Part shown: piece after piece, positions 46,746 to 55,324 of the stretch | Position numbering within the stretch: the first letter of the stretch is position 1 | Layout of the letters: the number at the start of each line of letters is the position of its first letter | Source of the DNA: CAZOZZ01 sp965262425 | Lineage (GTDB): Bacteria; Acidobacteriota; Terriglobia; 20CM-2-55-15 | DNA length: 64,000 nucleotides | Assembly: GCA_965262425.1 (NCBI GenBank) | Contig: OZ253536.1 | Location: 5,084,001 to 5,148,000, forward strand | Reading direction: 5' to 3' | Program-made: the position numbers and the translations under genes | Notes under the pieces: model-generated | The model's input: only the letters and a program-made list of their open reading frames with translations | Told to the model about the DNA's origin: nothing | Database searches by the model: none

Positions 46746-47083
46746 TCGTGGGTCAGGGAGACAAAGAACCGGCTCGCTCCCAGTGAAGTAGCCCGCTTGA
46801 GTGCTTCACCGTGGAGGTGCAACTCGGGTTGTCCCGACCCGAGCCTGTGAACATCGACGTCTCTCCACCGTATGCCCTTGGCCCATCCCGTTCCAAGTGC
46901 CTTGAAAGCCGCTTCCTTAGCGGCGAATCTGGCAGCGAAATGAATCGCCGGCCGCGCCGCGGCCTTGCAATAGGCCGTCTCGCCCTCGGTGAAAATACGG
47001 GAAATGAACCGATCCCCAAATCGCTTGAGGGATTGCTCTATCCGATCGTTCTGAATAACGTCTATTCCCAGTCCAACGAGCAT
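46682..47083 (-). CDS. acpS: Holo-[acyl-carrier-protein] synthase
   Basis: A 133-residue phosphopantetheinyl transferase: LVGLGIDVIQNDRIEQSL gives the metal-binding aspartate, and FAAKEAAFKALGTGWAKGIR the glutamate-lysine site. SLTHDHTVSAAVVILE is the closing strand. It activates acyl carrier protein. It converges on mtaB with a 64-base coding overlap, so both 3' ends are constrained. Confidence 0.92.
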   Translation of the reverse strand: MLVGLGIDVIQNDRIEQSLKRFGDRFISRIFTEGETAYCKAAARPAIHFAARFAAKEAAFKALGTGWAKGIRWRDVDVHRLGSGQPELHLHGEALKRATSLGASRFFVSLTHDHTVSAAVVILESSDAETSES

Positions 47084-47152
47084 GAAATTCTTTTACCGTC
47101 GGGCGGCCGCCCGTTCGAAGTTGCACGATCCATTTGAGAAACGTTTAAGAGA

Positions 47153-47269
47153 GCGTGTCGGGGCGTCCCTCCGTGGGCGCCCGCCGCTTCGACGGCGCGT
47201 GTCGAGGGACCCTTGCCCAATTCTTGTGCGCTGGCCCGCGGGTGGCCCGGGAGGGCCACCCCGACACGC
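47153..47269. repeat. GC-rich palindromic element with GCGTGTCGGGG ends
   Basis: An 11-bp perfect inverted repeat (GCGTGTCGGGG/CCCCGACACGC) bounds 117 bp; inside, GGGCGCCCGC-type and GGTGGCCCGGGAGGGCCACC palindromes add further structure. It lies in the 251 bp between acpS and pgeF and has no coding potential. Unlike families A, B, C and D it has no CTAG at its ends. Confidence 0.6.
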
Positions 47270-47334
47270 CTTGGGGTGACATTTTTCCGCGGCGACGGGA
47301 CTGATCAAGGGGCGCTGCTATTATTACGTCATCC

Positions 47335-48105
47335 ATGTTACAGGCCTATCGGAAATCTGAAATCACTTTTCTCCGGGCTCCGGCTCTGGAACGAATACCG
47401 GGGGTCGTTCATGCGTTTTCAACGCGGCGGGCCGACTCGGACAACTTTACGCTCGGTTCCGAGGGGCCTGGTGTTGGAGAAAACCGGGGTCGGTTTCTGG
47501 CTGCTGTCGGTATTCCGGGTTGGCCGATCGTTCGGCTTCGACAGATTCATTCGAACATCGTTCATTCCGTTTCGGAAAATCAGGAGGCGAACGCCGCGAA
47601 GGAAGGGGATGCCGCCTACACTGCTCGTGGTGGGCTTGTGCTTGGTGTGGTCACTGCCGATTGCGTTCCGATCCTTGTCGCCGATTCGGGCGGCCGAGGC
47701 GTCGGGGTCGTCCATGCAGGTTGGAGGGGGACATCGGAGGGTGTTGCCCGAAAGACGATCGATGCGATGGCCGGTGAGCTGAACCTGGACCCGGGTGAGC
47801 TGGTGGCCGTCATGGGTCCTCACATCGGGGTTTGTTGTATGGAAGTTGGCGAGGAGGTCTTCGACTGGTTTGCCGATCCCGATGTCTTCAGGCGGCAACC
47901 GGAATGGGAGAAGCCCCATCTGAAACTTGCCGAAGCCAACCGCCGGCAACTCCTGGGCGCCGGCCTGGACCCGGAGAACGTCACGGCTTCATCCCTCTGC
48001 ACGAAATGCCGACCCGATTTGTTTCACTCCTACCGGAGAGACGGCGAACCATCGGGTCGGATGTTCTCGGTGGTTGGGCTAGCAGCCCCTGGTGGAAGTC
48101 TGTAG
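47335..48105 (+). CDS. pgeF: Peptidoglycan editing factor PgeF (YfiH, laccase domain)
   Basis: A 256-residue Cu-oxidase_4 protein. The metal ligands are in RQIHSNIV, VVTADCVPILVAD and GVVHAGWRGTSEGV; GPHIGVCCMEVGEEV and FHSYRRDGEPSGRM follow. Relatives remove L-serine mis-incorporated into peptidoglycan precursors. The last seven codons and the TAG stop lie within the left end of palindromic element C. Confidence 0.92.
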   Translation: MLQAYRKSEITFLRAPALERIPGVVHAFSTRRADSDNFTLGSEGPGVGENRGRFLAAVGIPGWPIVRLRQIHSNIVHSVSENQEANAAKEGDAAYTARGGLVLGVVTADCVPILVADSGGRGVGVVHAGWRGTSEGVARKTIDAMAGELNLDPGELVAVMGPHIGVCCMEVGEEVFDWFADPDVFRRQPEWEKPHLKLAEANRRQLLGAGLDPENVTASSLCTKCRPDLFHSYRRDGEPSGRMFSVVGLAAPGGSL

Positions 48106-48354
48106 GGTCGCGCGCAGGGGTATTCGGGTCTCAGGCGCGAAATGAGGAGCGGAAAGATGCTTTGTCATCGTGACCGACGAATGACAAAGCCTGTGGCCCG
48201 AAGACCCCTGCGCCCTACGGGTTACGACGGCATGGGGCCAGCTGCGGCGTTGCCACTCCTAGATCGATGAAGAGCATCGACGTCGTCGTGGCGCCTTGCA
48301 TCTAGCCCCATGGCGCTCGTAACGCGACCCTACAGACTTCCACCAGGGGCTGCT
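48081..48354. repeat. Palindromic element, family C, 32-bp perfect inverted ends
   Basis: The ends, starting AGCAGCCCCTGGTGGAAGTC, are identical over 32 bp in opposite orientation. A second inner palindrome (GCAGGGGT and ACCCCTGC near 48115 and 48203) lies in the left half. The left end is preceded by CT, making CTAG; it encodes the end of pgeF. The right end abuts the pcm ribosome site. It looks MITE-like. Confidence 0.8.
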
Positions 48355-48379
48355 GGCACCGTGAGGGAGCGTGAGAGAA

Positions 48380-49051
48380 ATGGTTGCGGATCAAGGTAGC
48401 CGGTACCGATTCGAAGACGCCCGCCGCAGGATGGTGGACACTCAAATCCGACGCCGTGGCATTGTTGACGAGCGTGTTCTCCAGGCAATGGAGCACGTCG
48501 CCCGGCATGTGTTCGTACCGGAGGAATCCATCCCGGATGCCTATGCGGACTCACCGCTCCGAATCGGTGAAGGTCAGACCATTTCTCAGCCTTACATCGT
48601 TGGCCTCATGACGGAGATGCTGCGGCTTGACCCGTCGCACACGGTTCTTGAGATTGGCACCGGTTGCGGGTATCAGACCGCCATCCTGGCAGAGATGGTC
48701 AAAACTGTGTTTACCGTGGACATTCGCCCGATCTTGCACGATTCGGCCCGCACCCGCCTCGAAAGCCTCGGGTACTCCAACATCCGCTTTCGACTTGGAG
48801 ATGGGTATGAAGGCTGGGGCGAGTTCGCGCCCTTCGACCGCATCGTCGTGACTGCCGCGGCCAGGCAGGTTCCGCCTCGACTAATCGCGCAAATGCGGTT
48901 CGGCGGACTCATGTCGATTCCGGTCGGTAACGCTGCCGAAGGACAGGTCTTGCGACTCGTGACGAAATCAAGTGGGTTAGCGATAGACATCAAAGACACG
49001 GTTCCGGTACGATTTGTACCGATGACTTCGAACATAGAGGAGGCGCAGTAA
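48380..49051 (+). CDS. pcm: Protein-L-isoaspartate O-methyltransferase
   Basis: A 223-residue SAM methyltransferase that starts repair of isoaspartyl residues. MVDTQIRRRGIVDERVLQAM, then YADSPLRIGEGQTISQPYIV and the SAM motif VLEIGTGCGYQTAIL are diagnostic, as is RIVVTAAARQVPPRL. The ATG at 48380 is ten bases after GGGAG; a GTG at 48371 is too close to it. It is followed after 3 bases by the selenoprotein-like redoxin gene, so they are probably cotranscribed. Confidence 0.92.
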   Translation: MVADQGSRYRFEDARRRMVDTQIRRRGIVDERVLQAMEHVARHVFVPEESIPDAYADSPLRIGEGQTISQPYIVGLMTEMLRLDPSHTVLEIGTGCGYQTAILAEMVKTVFTVDIRPILHDSARTRLESLGYSNIRFRLGDGYEGWGEFAPFDRIVVTAAARQVPPRLIAQMRFGGLMSIPVGNAAEGQVLRLVTKSSGLAIDIKDTVPVRFVPMTSNIEEAQ

Positions 49052-49054
49052 GAG

Positions 49055-49567
49055 ATGAAACCGTATCGCATTGCCTTCATCGTTCTTCTCACCCTGCTGG
49101 TTGTTGTGCCGGTCGGTGCTCAGGAACGTGTGGCACCCAACATAACCGGCATGGCTGTTCAGGGCACGTCGGTCAACCTGGAATACTTCAAGGGGGAAAA
49201 AAACGTTCTTGTCGTGTTCTACAGGATGCACAACTGACCGTTCTGCCAGGCGCAGCTCGGAGAGCTGCAAGAAAATTACGAGGACATTAAGGAACTCGAC
49301 GCCGAGTTGATCGCCGTCAGTGCCGACCCGCCGGCGACGGCCCAGCAGACAGCGCGCGAATTAGGGCTGACTTATCCGGTCTTGTCCGATTCCTACCGCA
49401 ATTTCATTCGAGCTTACGACGTGTTACACCCACAGGAACAGATTGCCCGCCCGTCCGTGTTCGTCATCGACAGGGAAGGCAAGATCCAGTGGGAGTACAT
49501 TGGCATGAGCGCCGGGGATCGCCCGGAGATGGCAACAATTCTCAGGGAGCTCGGGGAAGTTCAATAA
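49055..49567 (+). CDS. Exported peroxiredoxin/thioredoxin-like protein, probable selenoprotein (UPFC)
   Basis: Reading through a TGA at 49235..49237 gives a 170-residue protein: a signal peptide (FIVLLTLLVVVPVGAQ) and a redoxin domain with VLVVFYRMHN, then the TGA, then PFCQAQLGELQENYE, and later VSADPPATAQQTARELG and RPSVFVIDREGKIQWEYIG. Relatives have CPFC at this point, so the TGA replaces the first cysteine of the CxxC pair. Sequence after the TGA is well conserved up to a normal TAA, and a hairpin fits a bacterial SECIS. It probably acts as a periplasmic peroxidase or disulfide reductase. The alternative is a nonsense-mutated pseudogene. Confidence 0.85.
49252..49268 (+). promoter_or_regulatory. 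Candidate bacterial SECIS hairpin
   Basis: The stem GCAGCTC/GAGCTGC is perfect over 7 bp and its loop is GGA. The loop starts 22 nt after the TGA at 49235..49237. Bacterial SECIS elements are small stem-loops just 3' of the UGA with a G in the first two loop positions, which this meets. It would recruit SelB with selenocysteyl-tRNA. Confidence 0.72.
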
Positions 49568-49595
49568 GACGACGCTCGGGCGTCTTGTTCTAAAC

Positions 49596-49630
49596 GGCGA
49601 TCGAACCTTCCGGTTTGGTCGCCTTTTTTT
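49596..49630 (+). terminator. Rho-independent terminator after the redoxin gene
   Basis: A 12-bp stem GGCGATCGAACC/GGTTTGGTCGCC (two G-T pairs), a TTCC loop and seven T residues, 29 bases after the redoxin stop. This is the clearest intrinsic terminator in the window and ends the pgeF or pcm-redoxin transcript. Confidence 0.9.
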
Positions 49631-49684
49631 GATTCTTCCGACACATCCGAGACGTCGAATCATCCGTGGTAACATCTGAACCAA

Positions 49685-50095
49685 ATGGGAGGACGAAATC
49701 CGTACTTCGACGAGCTGGCTTCCGTGGAGACGGCGGCTGAAAAATATACGATTACGTTCCTTCCAATGAATGTAACCGTTGAAGTCGATCCGGAGAAGGT
49801 TCCTTACGGCGAGACCGGCCTTCCCGGCAGCATTCTGGACATCGCATTGGCTGCCGGAATCGAGATCGACCACGCGTGTGGTGGCGTTTGCGCGTGCTCG
49901 ACGTGCCACGCAGTAGTCCGGGAAGGAGAGGAGAGCCTGTCGGAAATGAGCGATGCCGAAGAAGACCAGCTTTCCTTCGCACCGGGACTGACACCCAGCA
50001 GCCGCCTCAGTTGCCAGGCCGTCGCTAACGGTACGAAAAACCTCGTTGTCTGGATTCCGGACTGGAATAGGAATCTGGCCAGAGAGGTCCATTGA
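49685..50095 (+). CDS. fdx: [2Fe-2S] ferredoxin, ISC (adrenodoxin) type
   Basis: A 136-residue ferredoxin with cluster cysteines in HACGGVCACSTCHAVV and a fourth in SRLSCQAV, the spacing of ISC-type ferredoxins that feed electrons to Fe-S cluster assembly or to oxygenases. About 25 residues precede the usual start (ITFLPMNVTVEV), so a later start cannot be excluded. No isc genes are adjacent. It is also one of the few electron carriers in the window that could serve the Rieske enzyme, which is speculative. Confidence 0.88.
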   Translation: MGGRNPYFDELASVETAAEKYTITFLPMNVTVEVDPEKVPYGETGLPGSILDIALAAGIEIDHACGGVCACSTCHAVVREGEESLSEMSDAEEDQLSFAPGLTPSSRLSCQAVANGTKNLVVWIPDWNRNLAREVH

Positions 50096-50181
50096 TTTCC
50101 AGCACTTTGAGGTGGGCCACGCATCCTGCAAGATTTTTGTTGACCTTCGTCCAGACGGTGACCTACAACTATGGGCTCACC

Positions 50182-51186
50182 ATGAAGAAAAATAAGTTTC
50201 GTCGGATTTTCGTTATCGCTATTGCATGCCTGTTTGGTGCTGGGGGCCTGGTCGCCGCCGAGGTCCGTCCGCCCCAGCAGCCGCAGACTGCTCCGCGGGC
50301 CGAAGACCAGGTGCCGCCCGAGCAATTTCGCCTTTCGGTCGAAGTGGAATTGGTCAACGTTACCGCGACAGTACTCGACCTGGAAGGGAAATACGTCGAG
50401 GGACTGATCGAAACTGATTTCAAGATCTTCGAAGACGGCGTCGAACAGACGATCTCATTCTTTTCCCACGACCTGCGGGTGCCGATCAGCATGGGAATCC
50501 TCGTCGACACGAGCGGTAGCATGCGCCACAAGCTGCAGCAATCGTTACAGACGGCGCGCGAACTTGCAATGGCGCTGGGAGACGAAGACGAAGTCTTCAT
50601 CATCGGTTTCGACAACAATGTCCGGGTTCTCCGGAACTTCGGCCCGAACGATCCGCAAGTCCAGCAGGCGTTGAGAGGGGTGCGCGCCCGGGGGGAAACC
50701 TCCGCATTCGATGCGATCGGCCTCGGTCTCGAGATGATGGAAGCGGCCAAGCACGACAAGAAGATTCTGTTGATGATCACGGACGGTTTCGACACGAAGA
50801 GCAAGCTCAAGGCCGACGATATCGATGAGCTCCTGAAGCGTGCGGAAGTGCTGGTGTATGCGATCGGAATCGATGATGACGACGATGACCCCGAGACCCG
50901 CCGTCGCACGCGGTATCACATCTACCATTACATGCTGGCGCGGTTGACCGGTGTCACCGGGGGGCGTGCGTTTCGCCTGTTTACCGGGCGTCGCTACGCG
51001 CTGAGAAGCCTGGCCGAGGTTCTGCTCGAAGAACTCCACCAGCAATACACGCTCAGCTACTACCCGGCGAGCGGTGCCCTGGATCAGAGTTGGCGGGAAA
51101 TCGAAGTCGAACTCGACCACCCGGGCTCGAATGTTCGCCACCGGGGCGGGTACTACATAACCTCAGCCTCGCAGCAAGAGAACTGA
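50182..51186 (+). CDS. VWFA-related acidobacterial-domain protein
   Basis: A 334-residue exported protein. A signal peptide (IFVIAIACLFGAGGLVAA) is followed by the segment VELVNVTATVLDLEGKYVEG and DFKIFEDGVEQTISFFS, typical of the VWFA-related family abundant in acidobacteria. A von Willebrand A domain follows with the metal site DTSGSMRHKLQ and LLMITDGFDTKSKL. The ATG at 50182 is selected for the signal peptide. The function is unknown; an envelope binding protein is likely. Confidence 0.9.
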   Translation: MKKNKFRRIFVIAIACLFGAGGLVAAEVRPPQQPQTAPRAEDQVPPEQFRLSVEVELVNVTATVLDLEGKYVEGLIETDFKIFEDGVEQTISFFSHDLRVPISMGILVDTSGSMRHKLQQSLQTARELAMALGDEDEVFIIGFDNNVRVLRNFGPNDPQVQQALRGVRARGETSAFDAIGLGLEMMEAAKHDKKILLMITDGFDTKSKLKADDIDELLKRAEVLVYAIGIDDDDDDPETRRRTRYHIYHYMLARLTGVTGGRAFRLFTGRRYALRSLAEVLLEELHQQYTLSYYPASGALDQSWREIEVELDHPGSNVRHRGGYYITSASQQEN

Positions 51187-51210
51187 CCCCAGGCAGATAT
51201 CCGGGCGCCT

Positions 51211-51391
51211 AGGAGCCTCGGCGGCAGAAGAGATCTACTGCGAAAGCAGTAGAATCGGTCCATATTTCCCCGATTTTTCGTTAAATAGAACCCCTATTCG
51301 CCTCAAAATTGAGAAAATGCCTCAAAGTCGAGAAAATCTGACCTCGATTCCCTACTTTCTCGCTACGATCCCTTCTGCCGCCGAGGCTCCT
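51211..51391. repeat. Palindromic element family A, copy 2 (181 bp)
   Basis: Same family as 34136..34316 in the opposite orientation, with ends AGGAGCCTCGGCGGCAGAAG and its complement, both extended to CTAG (51209..51212 and 51390..51393). It lies between the VWFA gene and the HD-GYP gene, and its right end provides the TAG stop of the latter. Long form with the 18-bp insert. Confidence 0.85.
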
Positions 51392-52938
51392 AGCCGACGA
51401 GAGCCAGGTCGGCCAGCGACCTTGAGGGCTTCGCCTGGCCCGAACGAACGTCTTCCAGCTGGCCGCTGCAGTCGATGAGCAAGTTCACCAGGTTGGGGTC
51501 AAACTGTTTTCCGGAACCCCTTCTCATTTCGTCGATTGTTTCGTCGATCGAAAGTGCCCGCTGGTACGGACGGTTGCTTGTCATCGCGTCGAACGAATCG
51601 GCGAGAAGGAGGATTCGTGCTTCCATCGGGATCTGCTCGCCCGCGAGGCCGTCGGGATATCCGTGACCATCGAACCGTTCGTGGTGGTGGCGGACGCAGG
51701 ACTCCAGATTGCGGCCGTAGAGCGTGCCGACGATCCGGCTTCCGATGACCGGGTGGGCTTCAATTTCCTTCCGTTCGTCCGGCGTCAGTGCTCCTGGCTT
51801 GCACAGTATCGACTTCCGAATCCCGATCTTTCCGATGTCGTGGAGGATCGAACCCACCTTCAGGTTGAAAATCCAATCCTCGTCGAAGTTGCGTGCGTGT
51901 CGAGCCAGAATTTCCGCATAGCGGTCCACACGGTCGCAATGTCCTGCCGTGTACGCATCGTTTGCCTCGATTGAACTGGCGTGGGCCTGGACAGAGGCGA
52001 CGAACATCCGTCTCAACTGTTGCCGGTGAGCGCGCACCATGTAATGTTCTTTCAAATGGCTGTCCAGGCGGTTCCGAAACAGCTCAAAGACGTGCCGGTA
52101 TCGCTCCAGAGCAGCCTGCTGGCCGTCGTAGCCAAGGTAGATGCAGCCGAGGAAGGAGTCATGTTTGAAGGGCCAGAAACGAGCCCATCGGTTCTGCCTC
52201 TGCAGGTGCCACTCCCGAGGCGGCTCCCTGAGTTCAGCGGCGGCGTCCTGGAGCAGTCGCTTCCCGAGGGCGGAATTGGTTTCCAGTAGAGCCCGGTCAA
52301 TGTCCCGGCCGAAGCGGTCCCGAACAACCAGCGCTCGAAAGGCCGCGTCTTCGAGTACGAAGATCCCGAACGTGTCCGCATTGAAGTGCCGCAGGGCGTA
52401 GTCCGCGAACCCGTCGAGACTCGCCTGGTTCGGGGAGTTTTCGTGGGAGCCTTGTCCAAGGTCATACAGATCGATCAGGGTCTGATTGGTCCCGGTGATC
52501 TCCGAGTTGCGCTCTTCGACAGCTTGCTCCAGGCTGTGCCGGTACCGCTCGTTGCCCAGGGATGACCTTGCGCCGCTCCAGCGCCCTCGTCAAGGCCTGG
52601 TCCAATTCGGTGTGCGTATACGGTTTGCTCAGGAAATCAAACGCGCCCGCGCGAAGTGCAGATAGGACCCTGGCCTCCGACGCCAGGCCGGTCAGGAGGA
52701 TCGTGATCGTCGTCGGGTCAATCTCGCTGATGCGTCGGACCAAATCCAGACCGTCCATTTCCGGCATCTGGATGTCGGAGATGACCACGGAGAAGGGTCC
52801 GGATGCGCGCAACTGCTGAAGGGCGCCACGCCCGTCGGCCGCAGTTTCAGTTGAAAACCCTTTTTCCTCAAGGACTTCCGCCAGACTCTGGCGAGCTGAT
52901 AGAACGTCGTCAACGATAAGAACTCGCTCCATATCCAC
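51390..52938 (-). CDS. Response regulator with HD-GYP phosphodiesterase domain, one frameshift
   Basis: The 5' part is a receiver domain (RVLIVDDVLSARQSL, phospho-acceptor in VVISDIQMPEMDGLD, FDFLSKPYTHTEL). After LERRKVI one extra base in a GGG run (52559..52561 on the plus strand) breaks the frame; the next frame continues as LGNERYRHSLEQAVEERNSE through a linker of about 170 residues to an HD-GYP domain with LHDIGKIGIRKS and HHHERFDGHGYPDGLAGE. Intact, it would hydrolyse cyclic di-GMP. The TAG stop comes from the adjacent repeat. Confidence 0.82.
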
Positions 52939-53042
52939 GGTATCGGTTTCGCGATAGTGAAACGTTAGTTAGGGAGGGGAGAAGAGTCCGAAGGCTTTTA
53001 CGTAGATTACGCGGATGGAGGGGGCGGGAGTTCCGAGGTCCA

Positions 53043-53073
53043 GGGTCCAAGGTCGGACTCGGACCTTGGGCCC
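53043..53073 (-). terminator. Hairpin downstream of the sigma-54 activator gene
   Basis: GGGTCCAAGGTC and GACCTTGGGCCC form a 12-bp stem with one G-T pair and a seven-base loop, just beyond repeat copy 3 on the minus strand. No T tract is seen, so termination is only possible. Confidence 0.4.
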
Positions 53074-53082
53074 CGTTTCTCT

Positions 53083-53245
53083 AGGAGCCTGCGCGGCAGA
53101 AGAGAATCTACTGCGAAAGCGGTATAATCGGTCCAGGTTTCCCCGATTTTTCGTTAAATAGAACGACTATTCGCCTCAAAATCGAGAAAATCTGGCCTCG
53201 ATTCTCCACTTTCTCGCTACGATCCCTTCTGCCGCGCAGGCTCCC
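53083..53245. repeat. Palindromic element family A, copy 3 (163 bp)
   Basis: Ends AGGAGCCTGCGCGGCAGAAG and the complement, of which the last base differs (CTCCCC). The left flank reads CTAG. This is the short form lacking the 18-bp segment. It begins six bases after the stop codon of the sigma-54 activator gene. Confidence 0.85.
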
Positions 53246-53250
53246 CGTAC

Positions 53251-54675
53251 TTACCCCACCACAGTCGTTGTCTCAACGGGGGCCACCGTTTTCTGTTCCA
53301 GGCCGATTCGTTTGATTTTTTCGATCAAAGTCGTCCTCTTGAGGTTCAGAAGCTTGGCGGCGAGCTTCTTATTGCCGCCCGTTTTCCTCAGGCTCTGGAG
53401 GATCAACTCTCGTTCCATACCCGATACGACGCTCTGGAAGTTGATGCCTTCATCCGGGATATCGATCGTTGGAGGCAGAAGGGCGTCCGATCGATTCCGA
53501 ATTTCCGGGGGCAGGTCTTCGCCAAGAATCGAAGGTCGGGGCCCGGTCAGCGCGACCATCCGTTCGACGATGTTTTCGAGCTGTCGGACGTTGCCAGGCC
53601 AGTCGTAGGCCATCAAGCCCTTCACGACCTCAGGTGCAACGCTCTTCACCTCGAAGCCGTGGATGTCGCTGAATTGACGGACGAAACGCTGGATCAGCAA
53701 CGGGATGTCTTCCCTGCGTTCCCTGAGGGGGGGCAGATCCACTGGAATAACGTTCAAACGGTAGAAGAGATCCTCACGGAACGTCTTTTCCCGTACCATC
53801 TCGTCGAGGTTGGCACTGGTAGCCGCGATGATCCGTACATCGATCTTGATCGTCGAGCTGCCGCCGACTCTTTCGAACTCGCGCTCCTGAAGGACCCGGA
53901 GCAACTTCACCTGCAGCGTGGGAGGCATATTCCCGATCTCATCGAGGAACAACGTGCCTCCGTCGGCCTGCTCGAAACGTCCGATACGGGTTTGGATCGC
54001 GCCGGTGAAGGCGCCTTTGACGTGTCCGAAGAGTTCAGATTCCAGCAGGTTCTCCGGGATCGCGCCGCAGTTGATACTCACCAGCTTGTGGTCCCGCCGG
54101 GGACTGTTGAAGTGCATCGCCCGGGCGATAAGTTCCTTACCCGTTCCAGTCTCTCCCTGAATCAGGACCGTCGTATTCAGTCCGGCGATGGTTTCAATAA
54201 GGTCGAAGATCTTTTTCATCGACCGGCCGGTGCCCACGATGCTGTCGAAGGCGTACCTTTCTTTCAACTGCCGTTTCAGATACTGGTTCTCGAATTTCAA
54301 CTGCCTCTGCCGTAGACCTTTACGGACACGGAGAGGGAGTTCGATCAGCTTGAAGGGCTTGGTCAGGTAGTCGTAGGCGCCCTTTTTGATCGCTCGAACT
54401 GCCGTTTCGATCGAAGCGTGGCCGGTAATGACCAGTCCGATCATCTCGGGATACTTTGACAGGGCATCTTCAAGCAGCTCGACGCCATTCCTGCCCGGCA
54501 GCATGAGATCGGTTACAAGTACGTCGTAGGGAGTGTCCGAAAGCTTGTCCCCGGCTTCCTCAGCGGATCCCGCAGAGTCCACTTCAAATCCGTCTAAAGT
54601 CAAAATTTCGACAATTGCCTGGCGAAGATCCTCTTCATCGTCGACCACAAGTACTTCAATCGTTTGTACTTCCAT
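53251..54675 (-). CDS. NtrC-family sigma-54-dependent response regulator
   Basis: A 474-residue regulator: receiver domain (VLVVDDEEDLRQAI, VTDLMLPGRNGVE), AAA+ domain with GETGTGKELIARA, the sigma-54 contact loop GAFTGAIQTRIGRF, FLDEIGNMP and a Fis-type helix-turn-helix at the end (GGNKKLAAKLLNLKRTTLIE). The ATG at 54675 (MEVQTIEV) is preceded by GGAGG. It is divergent from a receiver-only protein. No kinase is adjacent on its strand. Confidence 0.9.
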   Translation of the reverse strand: MEVQTIEVLVVDDEEDLRQAIVEILTLDGFEVDSAGSAEEAGDKLSDTPYDVLVTDLMLPGRNGVELLEDALSKYPEMIGLVITGHASIETAVRAIKKGAYDYLTKPFKLIELPLRVRKGLRQRQLKFENQYLKRQLKERYAFDSIVGTGRSMKKIFDLIETIAGLNTTVLIQGETGTGKELIARAMHFNSPRRDHKLVSINCGAIPENLLESELFGHVKGAFTGAIQTRIGRFEQADGGTLFLDEIGNMPPTLQVKLLRVLQEREFERVGGSSTIKIDVRIIAATSANLDEMVREKTFREDLFYRLNVIPVDLPPLRERREDIPLLIQRFVRQFSDIHGFEVKSVAPEVVKGLMAYDWPGNVRQLENIVERMVALTGPRPSILGEDLPPEIRNRSDALLPPTIDIPDEGINFQSVVSGMERELILQSLRKTGGNKKLAAKLLNLKRTTLIEKIKRIGLEQKTVAPVETTTVVG

Positions 54676-54766
54676 GGTGCTTTGCGCCTCCTGCGTCAAA
54701 TATTTGTACGAGTATAAGTTGTTGGACATAAAGTTATCAAGCGTCTTTGCCCAAACAGAGACTAGT

Positions 54767-55324
54767 ATGGGCCTGCTTAATGAAGTCCGTCCCGCGAGGA
54801 CCCGCATGATGATCGTCGATGATGACGGTGACCTGAGAATGGCGCTCGCCGATTACTTCGAAACCCGGGGTTTCGAAGTGGTTTCGATGCGCTCGGGAAC
54901 CATCGCGGTCGATCGCCTTTCCACAAATCCGGAACCATTCGACATCGTTCTCACCGACCTGGTGATGCCCGGAGTGGATGGACTCGACGTTCTTAAGGCC
55001 GCGAAGCAACTGAACCCCCTGACACAAGTGGTCGTCATGACCGGTTACTCGTCCTTGAGGACCGCTATCGAAACAATCCGCTCGGGAGCCTTCGATTACC
55101 TTGCCAAGCCCTTCGAGCTCGTGGAAATCGAGATCGTCGTGAATCGGATCATCGAACACCGGATCCTTGCTGAAGAGAATCAGAAGCTGACCCGAAAACT
55201 GGCGATGATGACCGAACTGTCCCGATCCGTCGATTCCCGTCTCGATACGATCGAAGTTAAGTTAAGCAGGATCGTAGCCATTCTTGACAAGAACGACAAG
55301 ACATTGACACCGTTGGAGATTTGA
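54767..55324 (+). CDS. Stand-alone response regulator receiver protein
   Basis: A 185-residue protein: receiver domain (about 10-130) with MIVDDDGDLRMALADY, the phospho-acceptor in IVLTDLVMPGVDGLD, TGYSS and FDYLAKPFEL, then a helical coiled-coil tail (LAEENQKLTRKLAMMTE onwards) without an output domain. It lies just upstream of the flagellar kinase and regulator genes and may take part in the same phosphorelay. Confidence 0.85.
   Translation: MGLLNEVRPARTRMMIVDDDGDLRMALADYFETRGFEVVSMRSGTIAVDRLSTNPEPFDIVLTDLVMPGVDGLDVLKAAKQLNPLTQVVVMTGYSSLRTAIETIRSGAFDYLAKPFELVEIEIVVNRIIEHRILAEENQKLTRKLAMMTELSRSVDSRLDTIEVKLSRIVAILDKNDKTLTPLEI

Noticed and set aside
49055..49237. Separate 60-residue peptide ending at the TGA
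   Set aside because: The frame continues with conserved redoxin sequence directly after the TGA, so the short peptide is a truncated reading of one gene.
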